Source: Bolinopsis microptera
Lineage: Eukaryota > Ctenophora > Tentaculata > Lobata > Bolinopsidae
Direction: 5' to 3'
Length of the DNA stretch: 64,000 bases
Assembly: GCF_026151205.1 (NCBI RefSeq)
Contig: NC_087078.1
Coordinates: 558,001 to 622,000 of the forward strand
Shown here: positions 9,506 through 19,335 of the stretch, in pieces
How positions within the stretch are numbered: the first letter of the stretch is position 1
Layout: each line of letters opens with the position of its first letter
Program-made: the position numbers and the translations under genes
The notes under the pieces: model-generated
Database searches by the model: none
Told to the model about the DNA's origin: nothing
The model's input: only the letters and a program-made list of their open reading frames with translations

Positions 9506-9721
9506 ACTGATGGTAGCTATGGGGGAAAGGTCGTGAGATACATATTGAGGAACATTTCGATTTTATGTTCACTTTGGCTTTTACTGTTAGTTTTGAAGCA
9601 ATGCATGGGACGAATTAAAATTTTAGTTTGAATCAATTGATATATATTTATTATATATTATAGTAGAAATACAAAGAATGCAGTATGCTTTGCAACGGCA
9701 TTTTAGTTTTTATATGTATTT

Positions 9722-9727
9722 AATAAA
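9722..9727 (+). terminator. Candidate poly(A) signal AATAAA for LITAF 2
   Basis: Canonical AATAAA 460 bp after the stop codon, past the 22-bp array. From here to 10650 I see no gene, only a small TTTCACTTTCTG repeat (9848-9893). Confidence 0.5.
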
Positions 9728-10656
9728 GAGATGAAAACCCGAATGATATCACAAAATCCTGGTGCTGGTTTAGTTATTGATATATTAATCATGTATAGCT
9801 TAATATTGTAACAGTGAGTAATAAACTAGCTGTACTATCGTTTTTATAGTTTCACTTTCTGTTTCACTTTCTGTTTCACTTTCTGTGTTTCTCCCACGCT
9901 AAAGCGGGTCATATTGTTAAATTCATTTAGAATAATTGTTGAATGTTGATTACCGTAAACTTTTTAATACCGAATGTTAATAACTTTTAGTTTTAATGAG
10001 TTTCATAATTGTTAAATTATCGGATTTTTGATTCAATAAAAACTACGATCATGATGTCTAACTAAACATTGTTAGTCTCTTTAAAAGATAGCTAAACATA
10101 CTGATACAGCGCTTAAAGTATAATTACTATAAGAATCTTAACAAAGATTATACTTCAAATTAAAATAAACACTTTACTACTGTAATAACCGGAAAAGTTT
10201 GATATGGACAATGTCAATAGCATTCAAATTTCACAACCGTTACCATAGTAACACTACTAGTTACCATAATCTCACAACCGTTTGCGTTTGATGGTAGGAT
10301 TAACTTTGATTCGATCAAACAAAATCAGTCATTACATTAACGATTAGCTGCAACGTGTCCTGATCCTTGGTGCTAAATGATTTAAGAGATGGAGTGTATA
10401 CAGTGTAGGTTTTTATCACTCGCTAAACTAAAAACTTAAGACTGCCAGAATTACCGCTATCATAAGATAATTGTAATGGCCAACTTAATTAAATGTCAAT
10501 AGGCAGGTATTCTGATTTAGTCTCCGATTTCATGGACGGGATCCTCTGAGATGTCTCCTATTCTAGAGACACCGCCACTACTAGTTACCATAGAGACACC
10601 GCCACTATAATGACAAGAGAGAAGAATGTGAAGTAAGCTCTACTATGTAATCAGTT

Positions 10657-10803
10657 ACCGAAAGTGAAAGTGAAGGTTTCTCCCTCGCAACGTTAACCGA
10701 AAGTGAAAGTTTCTCCCTCGCAACGTTAAACGAAAGTAAAAGTTTCTCCCTCGCAACGTTAACCGAAAGTGAAAGTTTGTGCGTCACAACATTAACCGAA
10801 AGT
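10657..10803 (-). repeat. 33-bp tandem repeat derived from the exon end
   Basis: Four to five units of a 33-bp sequence (minus strand GTTGCGAGGGAGAAACTTTC, ACTTTCGGTTAAC). The last part of each unit, ACTTTCGGTTAA, equals the final codons and stop of the exon at 10792-10983, so the array seems to have been seeded by the end of the coding exon and lies in the presumed 3' UTR. Confidence 0.8.
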
Positions 10804-10983
10804 AACGCTGGACCGACCGCCGGGAGGGTTTTGTATCTTGGTGGAGGGTCTGTAGTTTGTGTCGTAGAAGTTGGACGGCTCCATGCTGCTCTGTCTTGCT
10901 GGTGGTCCAACTTGTTGTTTGGTTGAGGGACGACCCGTCTTGTGATCTTCATCTTCGAATACCACTGACTTGTTCCGCTCCAG
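10792..10983 (-). CDS. Last exon of a Jupiter/HN1-like (JPT) protein
   Basis: On the minus strand, TTTTACACCTACAG at 10997-10984 is a good acceptor. The following 63 codons and TAA are open in phase 0. The peptide starts LERNKSVVFEDEDH and ends RPSTKIQNPPGGRSSVTFG. A C-terminal (N/K)-PPGG-(K/R)-SS motif followed by a short aromatic ending is characteristic of Jupiter microtubule-associated homologues (HN1/HN1L), small acidic disordered proteins. The start codon must lie upstream; the best partner is the phase-0 exon ending at 31913, which has a second PGG motif. If so, the intron is 20.9 kb and contains both LTR elements. A 44-bp copy of this exon's start and acceptor lies at 11111-11154. Confidence 0.6.
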   Translation of the reverse strand: MERNKSVVFEDEDHKTGRPSTKQQVGPPARQSSMEPSNFYDTNYRPSTKIQNPPGGRSSVTFG

Positions 10984-11017
10984 CTGTAGGTGTAAAACAG
11001 TTAATAACGTAAAATTA

Positions 11018-11110
11018 CTATGGTAACTAGAAGTGTAACTATGGTAACTAGTAGTGTAACTATGGTAACTAGTAGTGTAACTATGGTAACTAGTAGTGTT
11101 ACTATGGTAA
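11018..11110 (+). repeat. 21-bp minisatellite (TATGGTAACTAGTAGTGTAA C)n
   Basis: Four and a half units. Single or few copies of the same unit occur at 8629, 10240-10268, 10577-10593, 48350-48425 and 49548-49575. Here it sits exactly between the two copies of a duplicated exon start (10963-11006 and 11111-11154). Confidence 0.9.
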
Positions 11111-11154
11111 CACTGATTTGTTCCGCTCCAGCTGTAGATGTAGAAAAGTTAATA
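11111..11154 (-). pseudogene. Duplicated fragment of JPT-like exon start with splice acceptor
   Basis: CACTGATTTGTTCCGCTCCA plus GCTGTAGATGTAGAAAAGTT AATA repeats 10963-11006 with three differences. It contains the acceptor and the first ten codons of the exon, then is cut by the 21-bp array. Splicing into this decoy would read into the repeat. Confidence 0.75.
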
Positions 11155-11375
11155 AAGGTGATGGAGAGTTTGTGTAACTGTAAAAGTTATTGAAAAACTA
11201 GTTTCACAAAAACAATATATCAATAATCAATATACTACTACTATACTAGTGAATAACAGAGCAGTAGAAAATCACCAGTTACCAATGCCTCAAATTAAAG
11301 CTGGTGTTGCTAGAGATAACAAAACGACCGCAATAATTAGGGCAACGTTTTTATTTCTTTTCAGGTAAATAAGGG

Positions 11376-11397
11376 CCCCCCCCCCCCCCCCCCCCCC
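11376..11397 (+). repeat. Poly(C) tract, 22 bases
   Basis: GGG, 22 C residues and a short CT run. A possible length error or G-quadruplex-forming strand. No gene lies between 11155 and the LTR at 11560, apart from AT-rich sequence. Confidence 0.9.
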
Positions 11398-11559
11398 TCT
11401 CTCTGAAAACCTGAGCTACCGAAGGAAGTCTGGCTCTTGTAAACTCCTCTTCTTCATTCTCTTCCCCAAATATATTTGACTTGTTTCTGTCCTTCTGTAA
11501 TATTATTATTATAATATATATATTTATATATATTTATATAACAGATCGTTAAGTAAAAT

Positions 11560-12524
11560 TGTACGCAGTGAATATTCTGAGTCAATTTTTCTGGAAGTAT
11601 CATTATTAAGTTAAATTATATAGATTTATAATATTAACCGATTACTCAAGAGAATGCGGAGTTATCATTAGTAGCGGCCGAAATAATCATTGTGCAACGA
11701 GCATGTAGAGGCTTATGGCAAGAACACGACGGGAGTGATGTGGGTAGTGGCTGAAAATACTGGTAGGGAATTAATGATAATCATAGATAAAATTAGACGG
11801 CCTGTAGTTCGATGTTGGTTGAATAAGCAACAGAGAGCACGAGAAAATCAGGCCGACTTGTTGACAAGACAGTGCGTGCTATAGATTAGAATGCAGTTAA
11901 TAGAGAATAATGAGTTTTCGGAGCATACAGCATAGGCGGGCCGTATTTTGGTGCGGCACATACAGGGCTGGTAGAGGAATATATAAGGTCGGACGGACGG
12001 TCGAGAAGGAGATGGAGTTTTCCCGATTCGATAGAGCGTCATTGATGCCGGACTGTAAGGGAGCCTGAACTGGGAGAGAGAGTTGGTGGTTTGTCCTATC
12101 GAAGGATAGTTGGTGGTCGGAACCTGTAACTCTGGTTGAGTTCTGGTTGGCCTAGAGAGGGATTGATAGTAGACATAATGGCATGGGTCATGGCGGATTT
12201 AAGCTAGGAGTTTCAGCGTGAATATAGACAAGTATTGACGGCCGACTTTATATATAATAGTATGTCTGGCTATAGTATGTGTATAGTGATTGTATTTCAT
12301 GATGTGATATGTTATGGTAGGATAAGATCATTAGATCGGTGGGCGATTTTGGGCAATATAAGTCTGGTGAACTAGGAGTTAAAGCAGGAGTTTGTCGAAT
12401 TATTCATTGTATTGTTTTATAGTTTAATATCTTGTAACCATCGTTATTACTCTTGTTTTCGTTGTTCGTACCTTAAATTGATACAAATAATCTACGAATC
12501 TGGAGCAGATGGTGACTGCTTACA
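11560..12524 (+). repeat. Left (5') LTR of outer element, 965 bp
   Basis: Starts TG and ends CA. Identical to 30071-31035 wherever I compared, including the short open frame at 11690-11884 (repeated exactly at 30201-30395). High identity points to recent insertion. Confidence 0.9.
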
Positions 12525-12525
12525 A

Positions 12526-12545
12526 TGGCGCGAACGGTAGGATCC
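12526..12545 (+). promoter_or_regulatory. Primer-binding site of outer element
   Basis: TGGCGCGAACGGTAGGATCC begins one base after the LTR. A TGG start complements the CCA end of a tRNA. Which tRNA primes could be settled by comparing with the species' tRNA set. Confidence 0.6.
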
Positions 12546-14349
12546 TACTTTATTATAGGATAGATTATTTGTATTTTAATTGAGGTAAGGGAGAGATTGC
12601 TTATCATTCGAATGTGAATTGACCGGTGTGAGGAGTAGAGTTACGTTATGTTGTAACAGTGTTGCCAGTCAGATTAGGGTCATCGATTAGTTCAGTGCAA
12701 GAGCAGTAAATGAAGACACGGTTAAGTGTGGAGTTTAAATGCAATTTTTGGGTTTCTTTCATCATGTAAGGGAAGGAAGGTTAGGTACCGGAGGGGCATA
12801 GGTTAGGAGGAGCAGAGGGGATATTTTGAGGAATAAATATCAGTCCGTTGAGAGATTGTATCGAGAGAATGTTATAATTATTATCGAGGGGGTACGTGAG
12901 GAGTTCATGGTTTACTGTTTCTTATTTTAAGTTTTAAGACGGCAGACTTGACATACTTTCAGCCACCAGAGCCTCAGTGGGAGTGGCTGCCTGCTGAATC
13001 GTTCTGTTGTGTGTCAGACTTGTTTTCTTTTTGTAGCGCTACATATTTTATATTATGGAAGAGAGCGAGAGGGGGAGTTTGGAGTGGGCTGGCGAAATTG
13101 CGACCAACATTTCAAGGATTGGGGGAGAGATGTAATTTATATAAATGAGACCCGGGTGCTGCTAGCACTGGAAAGGGAGAGGGAGGTTATTCAGAGAGAT
13201 GTGACGTCACTTGTATCGAATTAAAGCTGTGTATAAGTTTGAAAACGTGGTACGTTTTGAGTGAGATTTAAATTTTGAGGGGAATGGTATTTTCTATGAT
13301 GAAAGAAACTAGGACTACTTTTCTGTGAAGAGTGTGATGAATTGACAGGCCGAATATATGAAAAAGATGATCCGACGGCGATTTTGGAAATTAAGTCATC
13401 AGGTGACTGTGTGAGACACGGCAATTTTGAATATTAAGTCATGGAGTGACTGTGTGAAACACTGTGATTTTGGAAATTAAGTCATGGAGTGACTGTGTGA
13501 GACACTGGTTTGTCAATTAGAGTAAAAGCCGAGAAATACGGGGCTGAGAAATGGAACGGACAGGTGAGTATTGTATTAAGTGAGTGTAAATTTTGTATAG
13601 TATGGAGTTAGGGCGAGATAGAAAGCTGTGGATATGTTGGTGTCCACTGGAAACAATCATATTAGTTGAACTGTCATACTATGTTACGTCTGAGCGGTGT
13701 GTTTACTATAATAAGAACATCTGGAGCTGAGCCATGGTATTAATTCCCTATAGAGTGGCTATTGTTAAATGTTCAGTTATAGTTTGCGAGTTTTATAAAG
13801 TATTCAGTTTCCTCTATTAAACGAGGTAGCGGTTGTTTGCACGTTTGCTTGTTTTACATATAAATCCATCTGTAAACATGGTGGTGGCATTAATAGTGGT
13901 AGTTACTACTTTACTAGTGGAAATGCTAGTGAAACGTGGCGAGAGGTGATAATAGTGGAATTATTATTGGAATTATTATTGGAGACATGGTGGTGGCGAT
14001 AATAGAGGTGACTAAAGGAATTATTATTGGAGACATGGTGGGGGCGATACTAGTGGTGACTAGAGGAATTATTATTGGAGACATGGTGGGGGCGATACTA
14101 GTGGTGACTAGAGGTATTATTATTTGAATATGGTGGTGGAGATAAATAGCAGAATTATTATTGGAACCAGCTGTTGGAACGTGGTGAGGAGTGATGTTGG
14201 AGGGAAAGGCATAGGTGCATTAGGAGTGCAGTGGCAGTACTAGTGGTAACTAGTGGAAATATTATTAGAATGTGGTGGGGGGTCATATTGGAATGAGAAA
14301 TATGATTGGAGGACATCTGGAGGGATGGGTTGGAGACTGGTTGGAGGAA
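12546..14349 (+). other. Outer element internal sequence, no conserved domain
   Basis: G-rich, purine-biased sequence with short repeats: about 63-bp units around 13380-13510 (GTCATGGAGTGACTGTGTGA) and a 48-bp array at 13958-14127. Open frames here are low-complexity and unrecognised. Confidence 0.6.
13958..14127 (+). repeat. 48-bp tandem repeat in outer element
   Basis: About three and a half units beginning GAATTATTATTGGAGACATG and ending GGTGACTAGAG. The length is a multiple of three, so it encodes a 16-residue repeat (GIIIGDMV core), but the frame has no other support as a gene. Confidence 0.8.
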
Positions 14350-15202
14350 GTATGGGTGGACGTATTGGAGATAAATTGGAGAGAGACTGGAAAGAACGCA
14401 TGTATCATTGGAGGGAACATGGAAGGAGGCATTAGAAGCATTTGAAGGAGATATAAGGAGACATTGGAAGGAGACATTGGTAGGAGAAACAAGGAGACAC
14501 GTGGAGTGAAACACGTGGAAGGAGACACATGGAGACATAGTAAGGAGAGATATGGATGATATTGGAAACATTGTGGTGGAAAATATACAAGTGGTAAATA
14601 GTGGAAACATTATTTAAACATGGTGAGTGATGAAATAACGTGTAGAATGTGGTGAGTGGTGACAGAGCATTAAATATCATTCCAGGGTAAATATCGAAGG
14701 AGAAACATTTGAAGGAGATACGAGGAGATATTAGAAGACTTTGTTGGGAGAAACGAGGAGACATCGGAGGGAGACACGTAAAGAAATTGGAAGTATAGAT
14801 ACGGAGAGATTTAAGGGAGACACCTTGAGAAATTGGAAGGAGACACGCAGACATATTGGAAGAAGATATATGGATAATCTTGGAGATATTGCGGTGGAAA
14901 TACTAGAGATATGGGGAGACATTGAAAGACACTGAAAGAAGACATTGAAAGGAGACACATTGAGACATTATAAGAAGACACAAGGATACATGAAAGCATA
15001 GATAGGAAACAAGATTGGAGGACATATCGATTGGAGGTCTATAGCTCAGAATGTAAACGGTAAAGTGTAAAGTGGGGAAAAGAGAAAGACAGATGGTAAT
15101 GGGAGTGGAAGGGTGCGAACCAAATTCAAGCACTGATTCAGAGAGTGACTTAGAGACGAATGGTACGGAGGAAATAAAAAATACAAAAAGGAAGATGAGA
15201 AC

Positions 15203-15532
15203 TTGAAGGAAAGACCATACATTCATCAACGAAGAGAAGAGGAAACTGATACAGAAAGTAGCACAGGATACGACTCAGATAGTAGTACAGAGATCAGTAG
15301 TGCGGATGAAGAAGAGTCAATGACAAGAAAGGCGAAAAAATTAAAATATGAAGACGAGAGTGAAATAGGGCACGAGAAATGGTTTCGTTTTAGACTGTAC
15401 ATGGAAGCCGTAGAGGTGGATAAAAGTGAAAAGAAGGAGAATTGGACGGGGATGTATGCCGAACTAGAAAAAGTACGGAAAAGGAGAGACAATTTAAGAG
15501 CGGAAATGATTAGTGTTTTAGAGAAAAAATAA
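15203..15532 (+). CDS. Outer element ORF A, acidic/basic coiled-coil-like protein, 109 aa
   Basis: Unrecognised. Residues 1-40 are rich in E, D and S (ESSTGYDSDSSTEISSADEE), followed by a basic patch RKAKKL. Residues about 55-109 are charged and helical (WFRFRLYMEAVEVDKSEKKE then YAELEKVRKRRDNLRAE), likely a coiled coil. The next frame (15535-15705) lies -1 relative to this one and continues the same helical character. A gag-like or packaging role in a non-autonomous element is speculation. An identical copy is at 20189-20518 because of the tandem duplication. Confidence 0.45.
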   Translation: MKERPYIHQRREEETDTESSTGYDSDSSTEISSADEEESMTRKAKKLKYEDESEIGHEKWFRFRLYMEAVEVDKSEKKENWTGMYAELEKVRKRRDNLRAEMISVLEKK

Positions 15533-15534
15533 AG

Positions 15535-15705
15535 ATGCTAGAAGATTCAAGGACGATAACAGAAGGCAGACTACAACGGAGAATAGATATCTTAGAAAGG
15601 ATGGACGAAAAAAGAAGAAAAAGAGAACTAAAGGGGAAAGAAAACTTACAGATTGAGCTAATTGGAAAAGAAAGACAGATAAAGAAACCAACCGTGGTAA
15701 AGTAG
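15535..15705 (+). CDS. Outer element ORF B, 56 aa, highly charged helix
   Basis: Starts ATG two bases after the ORF A stop and reads MLEDSRTITEGRLQRRIDIL, then an Arg/Lys/Glu-rich segment ending KKPTVVK. Helical composition follows on from ORF A, so a -1 shift at the A-rich end of ORF A (GAGAAAAAATAA) or an indel may once have joined them. No classic slippery heptamer is present. The duplicate is at 20521-20691. Confidence 0.35.
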   Translation: MLEDSRTITEGRLQRRIDILERMDEKRRKRELKGKENLQIELIGKERQIKKPTVVK

Positions 15706-16015
15706 AAGTACATGCAAGCTAAAAAAGAAAGAAATTGAAAGACAATATATCTGTAACCAGAGTCGAGGACACATGGATTGGGGGTTGCATGAAAGCAGAG
15801 ACCAGAAACAGGATTCGAGAACACATGAATTGGAGGTCACATGGAAGCATAAAAGGGGGATAGATATGGAGACCAAGAGGTGGGGACAACTGCTGATATC
15901 CTAAACGGAGAGAAAGTGTCGGAGAAAATAGCTGATATCCTAGACGGAGAGAAAGTGTCGGAGACGGCGAGACAGTGTTGGAGAAAATTACTGATATCCT
16001 GGGCGGAGACACAGA

Positions 16016-16019
16016 AACG
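16016..16019 (+). other. Target-site duplication AACG of the gypsy element (left)
   Basis: AACG at 16016-16019 and again at 29474-29477 flank the gypsy element, the 4-bp duplication expected from its integrase. Rejoining at this point restores the outer element's repeat of the phrase CTGATATCCTGG..GGAGACAC. Confidence 0.85.
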
Positions 16020-16992
16020 TGTTGTAAACGAGGTATTATACTAAAAGTGGTCTTACGTGGCGAGAACGTGGGCGTTCCTAACTTATGTCAATCTACACTC
16101 ACTAGTATCAAACGATCGGGAAGTATGTCCCAATATCAATAACAGAAAAGGAGAGAAGTGTGTCTCAACAATTTAGTTGTATCAGAAGTGTGTCCGATAC
16201 AACAGTAAGGAGTGTGCCTTACTAAACTTCAACAATAAATACGTAACAGTAAAGGAGAGAAGTGTGTCTCTACAATTTGGTTGTATCAGAAGCGTGTCTG
16301 ATACAACAGTAAGGAGTGTGCCTTACTAAACTTCAACAACAAATACGTAACAATAAAGGAGAGAAGTGTGTCTCTACAATTTGGTTGTATCAGAAGTGTG
16401 TCCGATACAACAGTAAGGAGTGTGCCTTACTAAACTTCAACAACAAATACGTAACAATAAAGGAGAGAAGTGTGTCTCTACAATTTGGTTGTATCAGAAG
16501 TGTGTCCGATACAACAGTAAGGAGTGTGCCTTACTAAACTTCAACAGTAAATTTATAAAGGTGAGAAGTGTGTCTCACTAAAAATGTCTAAATAGAATAG
16601 AGAAAAGTCTTTGGATAACTCGGTAAATAAACGTATTGTACTTTGTAATAATCTTAAAAACTCTCCAAAAGGGGGACGTGACACAGACGCCCGCACTGAA
16701 CAAGTAGGCCCTTAAAAAGGCTGTACTCACGCGTGAATATAAGTCACGCATGAGTACAACTTCCGCGTGCTCGTACTTACACGTAAAACTAAAATGTAAA
16801 GATAAGAAATGTAAATGAATGTAACCTAGCACTAAAAGGATTCTAAAAGATGCTGCAATATAAAACCTACGAAATTACTTTACTCTAATTATGGACTATA
16901 AGAACTAACTATTAAACTATAATATAAACTGTACTAAAAACCTAACTTAACCCTAGACCCTACTAAATTGACCCTAATCCTACTTTACTACA
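16020..16992 (-). repeat. Ty3/gypsy LTR (copy in duplicated segment), 973 bp
   Basis: Begins TGTTGTAAACGAGG and ends TTTACTACA on the plus strand. The same 973 bp recurs at 21006-21978 and 28501-29473. Contains four 104-bp tandem units (unit starts at 16150, 16254, 16358, 16462) made of small hairpins (see the hairpin entry). In the sense (minus) direction a TTATATTC box near 16736 and a downstream TTCAGTGC could be core promoter elements. Confidence 0.92.
16118..16578 (-). repeat. Array of 14 hairpins with a constant six-base loop
   Basis: On the plus strand: GGGA-AGTATG-TCCC at 16118. Each of four 104-bp units then has GAGA-AGTGTG-TCTC, GTATCAGA-AGTGTG-TC(C/T)GATAC and GTAAGG-AGTGTG-CCTTAC. 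A final GTGAGA-AGTGTG-TCTCAC lies at 16561. Stems differ completely, yet the loop is the same (CACACT in element sense). One unit has AGCGTG as loop with a fully paired stem. Repeated in the other two LTR copies at 21104-21564 and 28599-29059. Confidence 0.85.
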
Positions 16993-17629
16993 TATCACCC
17001 CAACAAAAAAACGTGATGCTGTGTCGTCTCTAGGAGACAACACAACATCAAAAATTAAAATCTTACAAAAAATATTTTCCCAAAAATTCAACATTATTTT
17101 CAAATATTTGTGACTAAAACAGAATCATCGCCCAAATATTACAATCTTGTAAATATCACTTCAAAACCGCTTTTAAAAAAACGGTACACATAGTACGTTT
17201 TAAAAGAGCTATAACTGAACTTCAAATCATATACATTCACATACAATAGTCCTTCTCAGAGGCAGGATAAAAATGATCATCTATTACAATTAGATATAAA
17301 CTGTCCTCTTTATATTTACTCAAAATCAACAAAAATAGTTCATCGTCATCATTGTGTATCCATCTTTTCTTTATCATCATAAATCTTTCTCCATCTTTTA
17401 CTCCGTCGTTGAATAAACATCATTTTCTTTCTCATCTTGAAACGCCAGGTACTTCTGTAAACTGGTTTACACAGACAAATACTACTGACAAACATTCTGA
17501 CCCATACTGATGTAGTCTAGCAGTGTGGCTAGAACTATACCAACTATTATAATTGGTAGGTGAACTGTGCTCGGTTGGGCCTGAGTAACACGCAATCCCA
17601 GTCTTGAAACCGTGCCCGAATATCTGGCA
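16993..17629 (-). other. Gypsy 3' untranslated region between pol and LTR (copy 1)
   Basis: About 640 bp of AT-rich sequence without a convincing frame; no envelope-like gene. Next to the LTR the sense strand reads GTTGGGGTGATA, a weak polypurine-tract candidate. Duplicated at 21979-22615. Confidence 0.6.
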
Positions 17630-19335
17630 TTACTGAAATATTCCAGCCAGATTGTTAATCACCCGTCTAATCGTAGATGATTGGTTATCACTGTAATAGT
17701 CCGGAGGTCGCAAACTTTCTCTGTTCCTTAACCCATATCGTGGTTCTGGTTCCGGTATCTCTTGATGGCTCTGTTCTTCAGCATCCAGCTGAACTGTGCC
17801 TTCATCACTAGTTTCGAAAGACACAAAGGCACCCGTTGAGTTTCTACTCTCCTGTTCTTCTAAAGATCCACTTCGTCGATCAGTTTCTTCTTCATTCAAT
17901 TCCGTTGGAGGAGTGGTCCTTATCGATATTGGCGAAGCTGGTAATCTTTCAATCTCTCGTGTAGTTGTCCGAACAGGTGGTGGTTGAACTGGGGTACTAC
18001 TCATATCAGGAGCAGCTATCACAGGATCAAGTGTCTTGTCGGGATGTAAAGACTGTCTTTTTCTACGCTGAGGATGATGTATTGTAGCAAACTGTTCGTC
18101 TTCGTCACTGTCATCGTTGTTCAGTTCACCTGTATGGGTGTCTGAAGAAGCAGTCTGTGCACCAGAGTGGGTGACAGGGAGAGCAGTCTGTGCACCAGAG
18201 TGGGTGACAGCTAGAGGATATTTGATCTTATTGTGCTTATTCCTCGCAAAATGTTTCATTTTACTGATATTTGTCACTTTATCCGTTTCAGGTGTTATCT
18301 GCACAACATAAAGATGGTCATTTATCACTTTCTTTACCAATAGCGGACCTCTCCATCTTATTGAGTACTTGTGTTGAGGACAGTTTATGAGGACATAACA
18401 CAGATCACCTGCTTTAAAGTATGGTCCCAGGATATTTCTGTCATGCTGATGTTTAGAGTACAGAAAGTCCGTGTCCGCATTTTCCCGAACTTTTCTAAGT
18501 GTTCTCTTCATCAAGGTATACATCTCGTAAGCTCCTTTACTTTTCTTTGATGGGATCTCCGTCTTTAAGTCATTATCCACAAGTAAAGTTATCGGGGTGT
18601 TTGTTTCCCTTCCAAAGACTAATCTGTTGCTTGAGTATCCAGTGTGTCTGTTTTTAAGTGAGTTGAGCGCCATGACACAGTAGCCCAAATAAATGTCCCA
18701 GCATCTTTCTTTTCCCTCTGGAATAGCAGCTCTCAACGCCTGGTTTATCCTTTTATTTGATCTCTCTGCTTTTCCGGTGCTCCGTGCTTTGTAACTTGTG
18801 CCGTGAGTTACCTTACATTCAAAGTACTGCCATACTGCTTTGAAATAATCAGCCGAGTAGCCTGGATGATTATCGACGATGATCTCTTTTGGTATTCCAT
18901 GAATCAACGTCCAACGTCGAACAATCTGTTCAATGTTTTCCTTTGCAGTCTGTGTTTTTACAGGAATTGCCACAACATAGTTGCTCCACGCATCAGTTAT
19001 AGTCAGGATATACCGATATCCTCGTGGAGTTCTTCCCTCAGACTCTGGCACTATGTGGTCCACAATGATGCAATCGTTGAAGGAGTGGAATAACATGTGT
19101 CGTAGAGGGGCTTTTAGGTACCTCTGTGGTTGCTTTATGGCTCCGCACTTCTCGCAAGCTGCAATGTATTCTTTGAAATCCTCAACCATCTTGGGCCAAT
19201 AGAAGTTTCGGCGACAGAGGTCAACCGATATTTCTGCTCCAGGGTGGCAACTTGTAAGGGTCGAGTGATGTAGCTTCATAATCCCTTCGACGAGATTCTC
19301 CGGTACAACGATCAGGTCCCGTTTCTGATCTGGAT
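17630..19335 (-). pseudogene. Gypsy pol C-terminal fragment (integrase), truncated by duplication
   Basis: Identical to the last 568 codons of the full pol at 22616-27061: integrase HHCC zinc motif, D,D35E core, GPY/F-like region and the acidic tail. It stops being pol at 19335, where the sense strand runs into outer-element sequence. An open frame continues to 19387 but its first 17 or so codons are outer-element DNA, so it is a chimera without PR, RT or RNase H. Confidence 0.9.

Larger units (their letters stand above)
14350..19335. repeat. 4,986-bp tandem duplication, copy 1
   Basis: 14350-19335 is followed directly by the same sequence at 19336-24321. It contains the end of the outer element's left half, a gypsy LTR (16020-16992) and the 3' part of gypsy pol. 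At the junction the shared bases are only GT, so the duplication has a 2-bp microhomology and is not homology-driven. Copies look identical. Confidence 0.9.

Noticed and set aside
14158-15229. Minus-strand frames such as MSPSTCFTPRVSLFLLP in the outer element, repeated at 19.2-20.2 kb
   Set aside because: They run antisense to purine-rich, GGAGACATTGG-type repetitive sequence; composition explains the open frames, and the element's orientation is plus.
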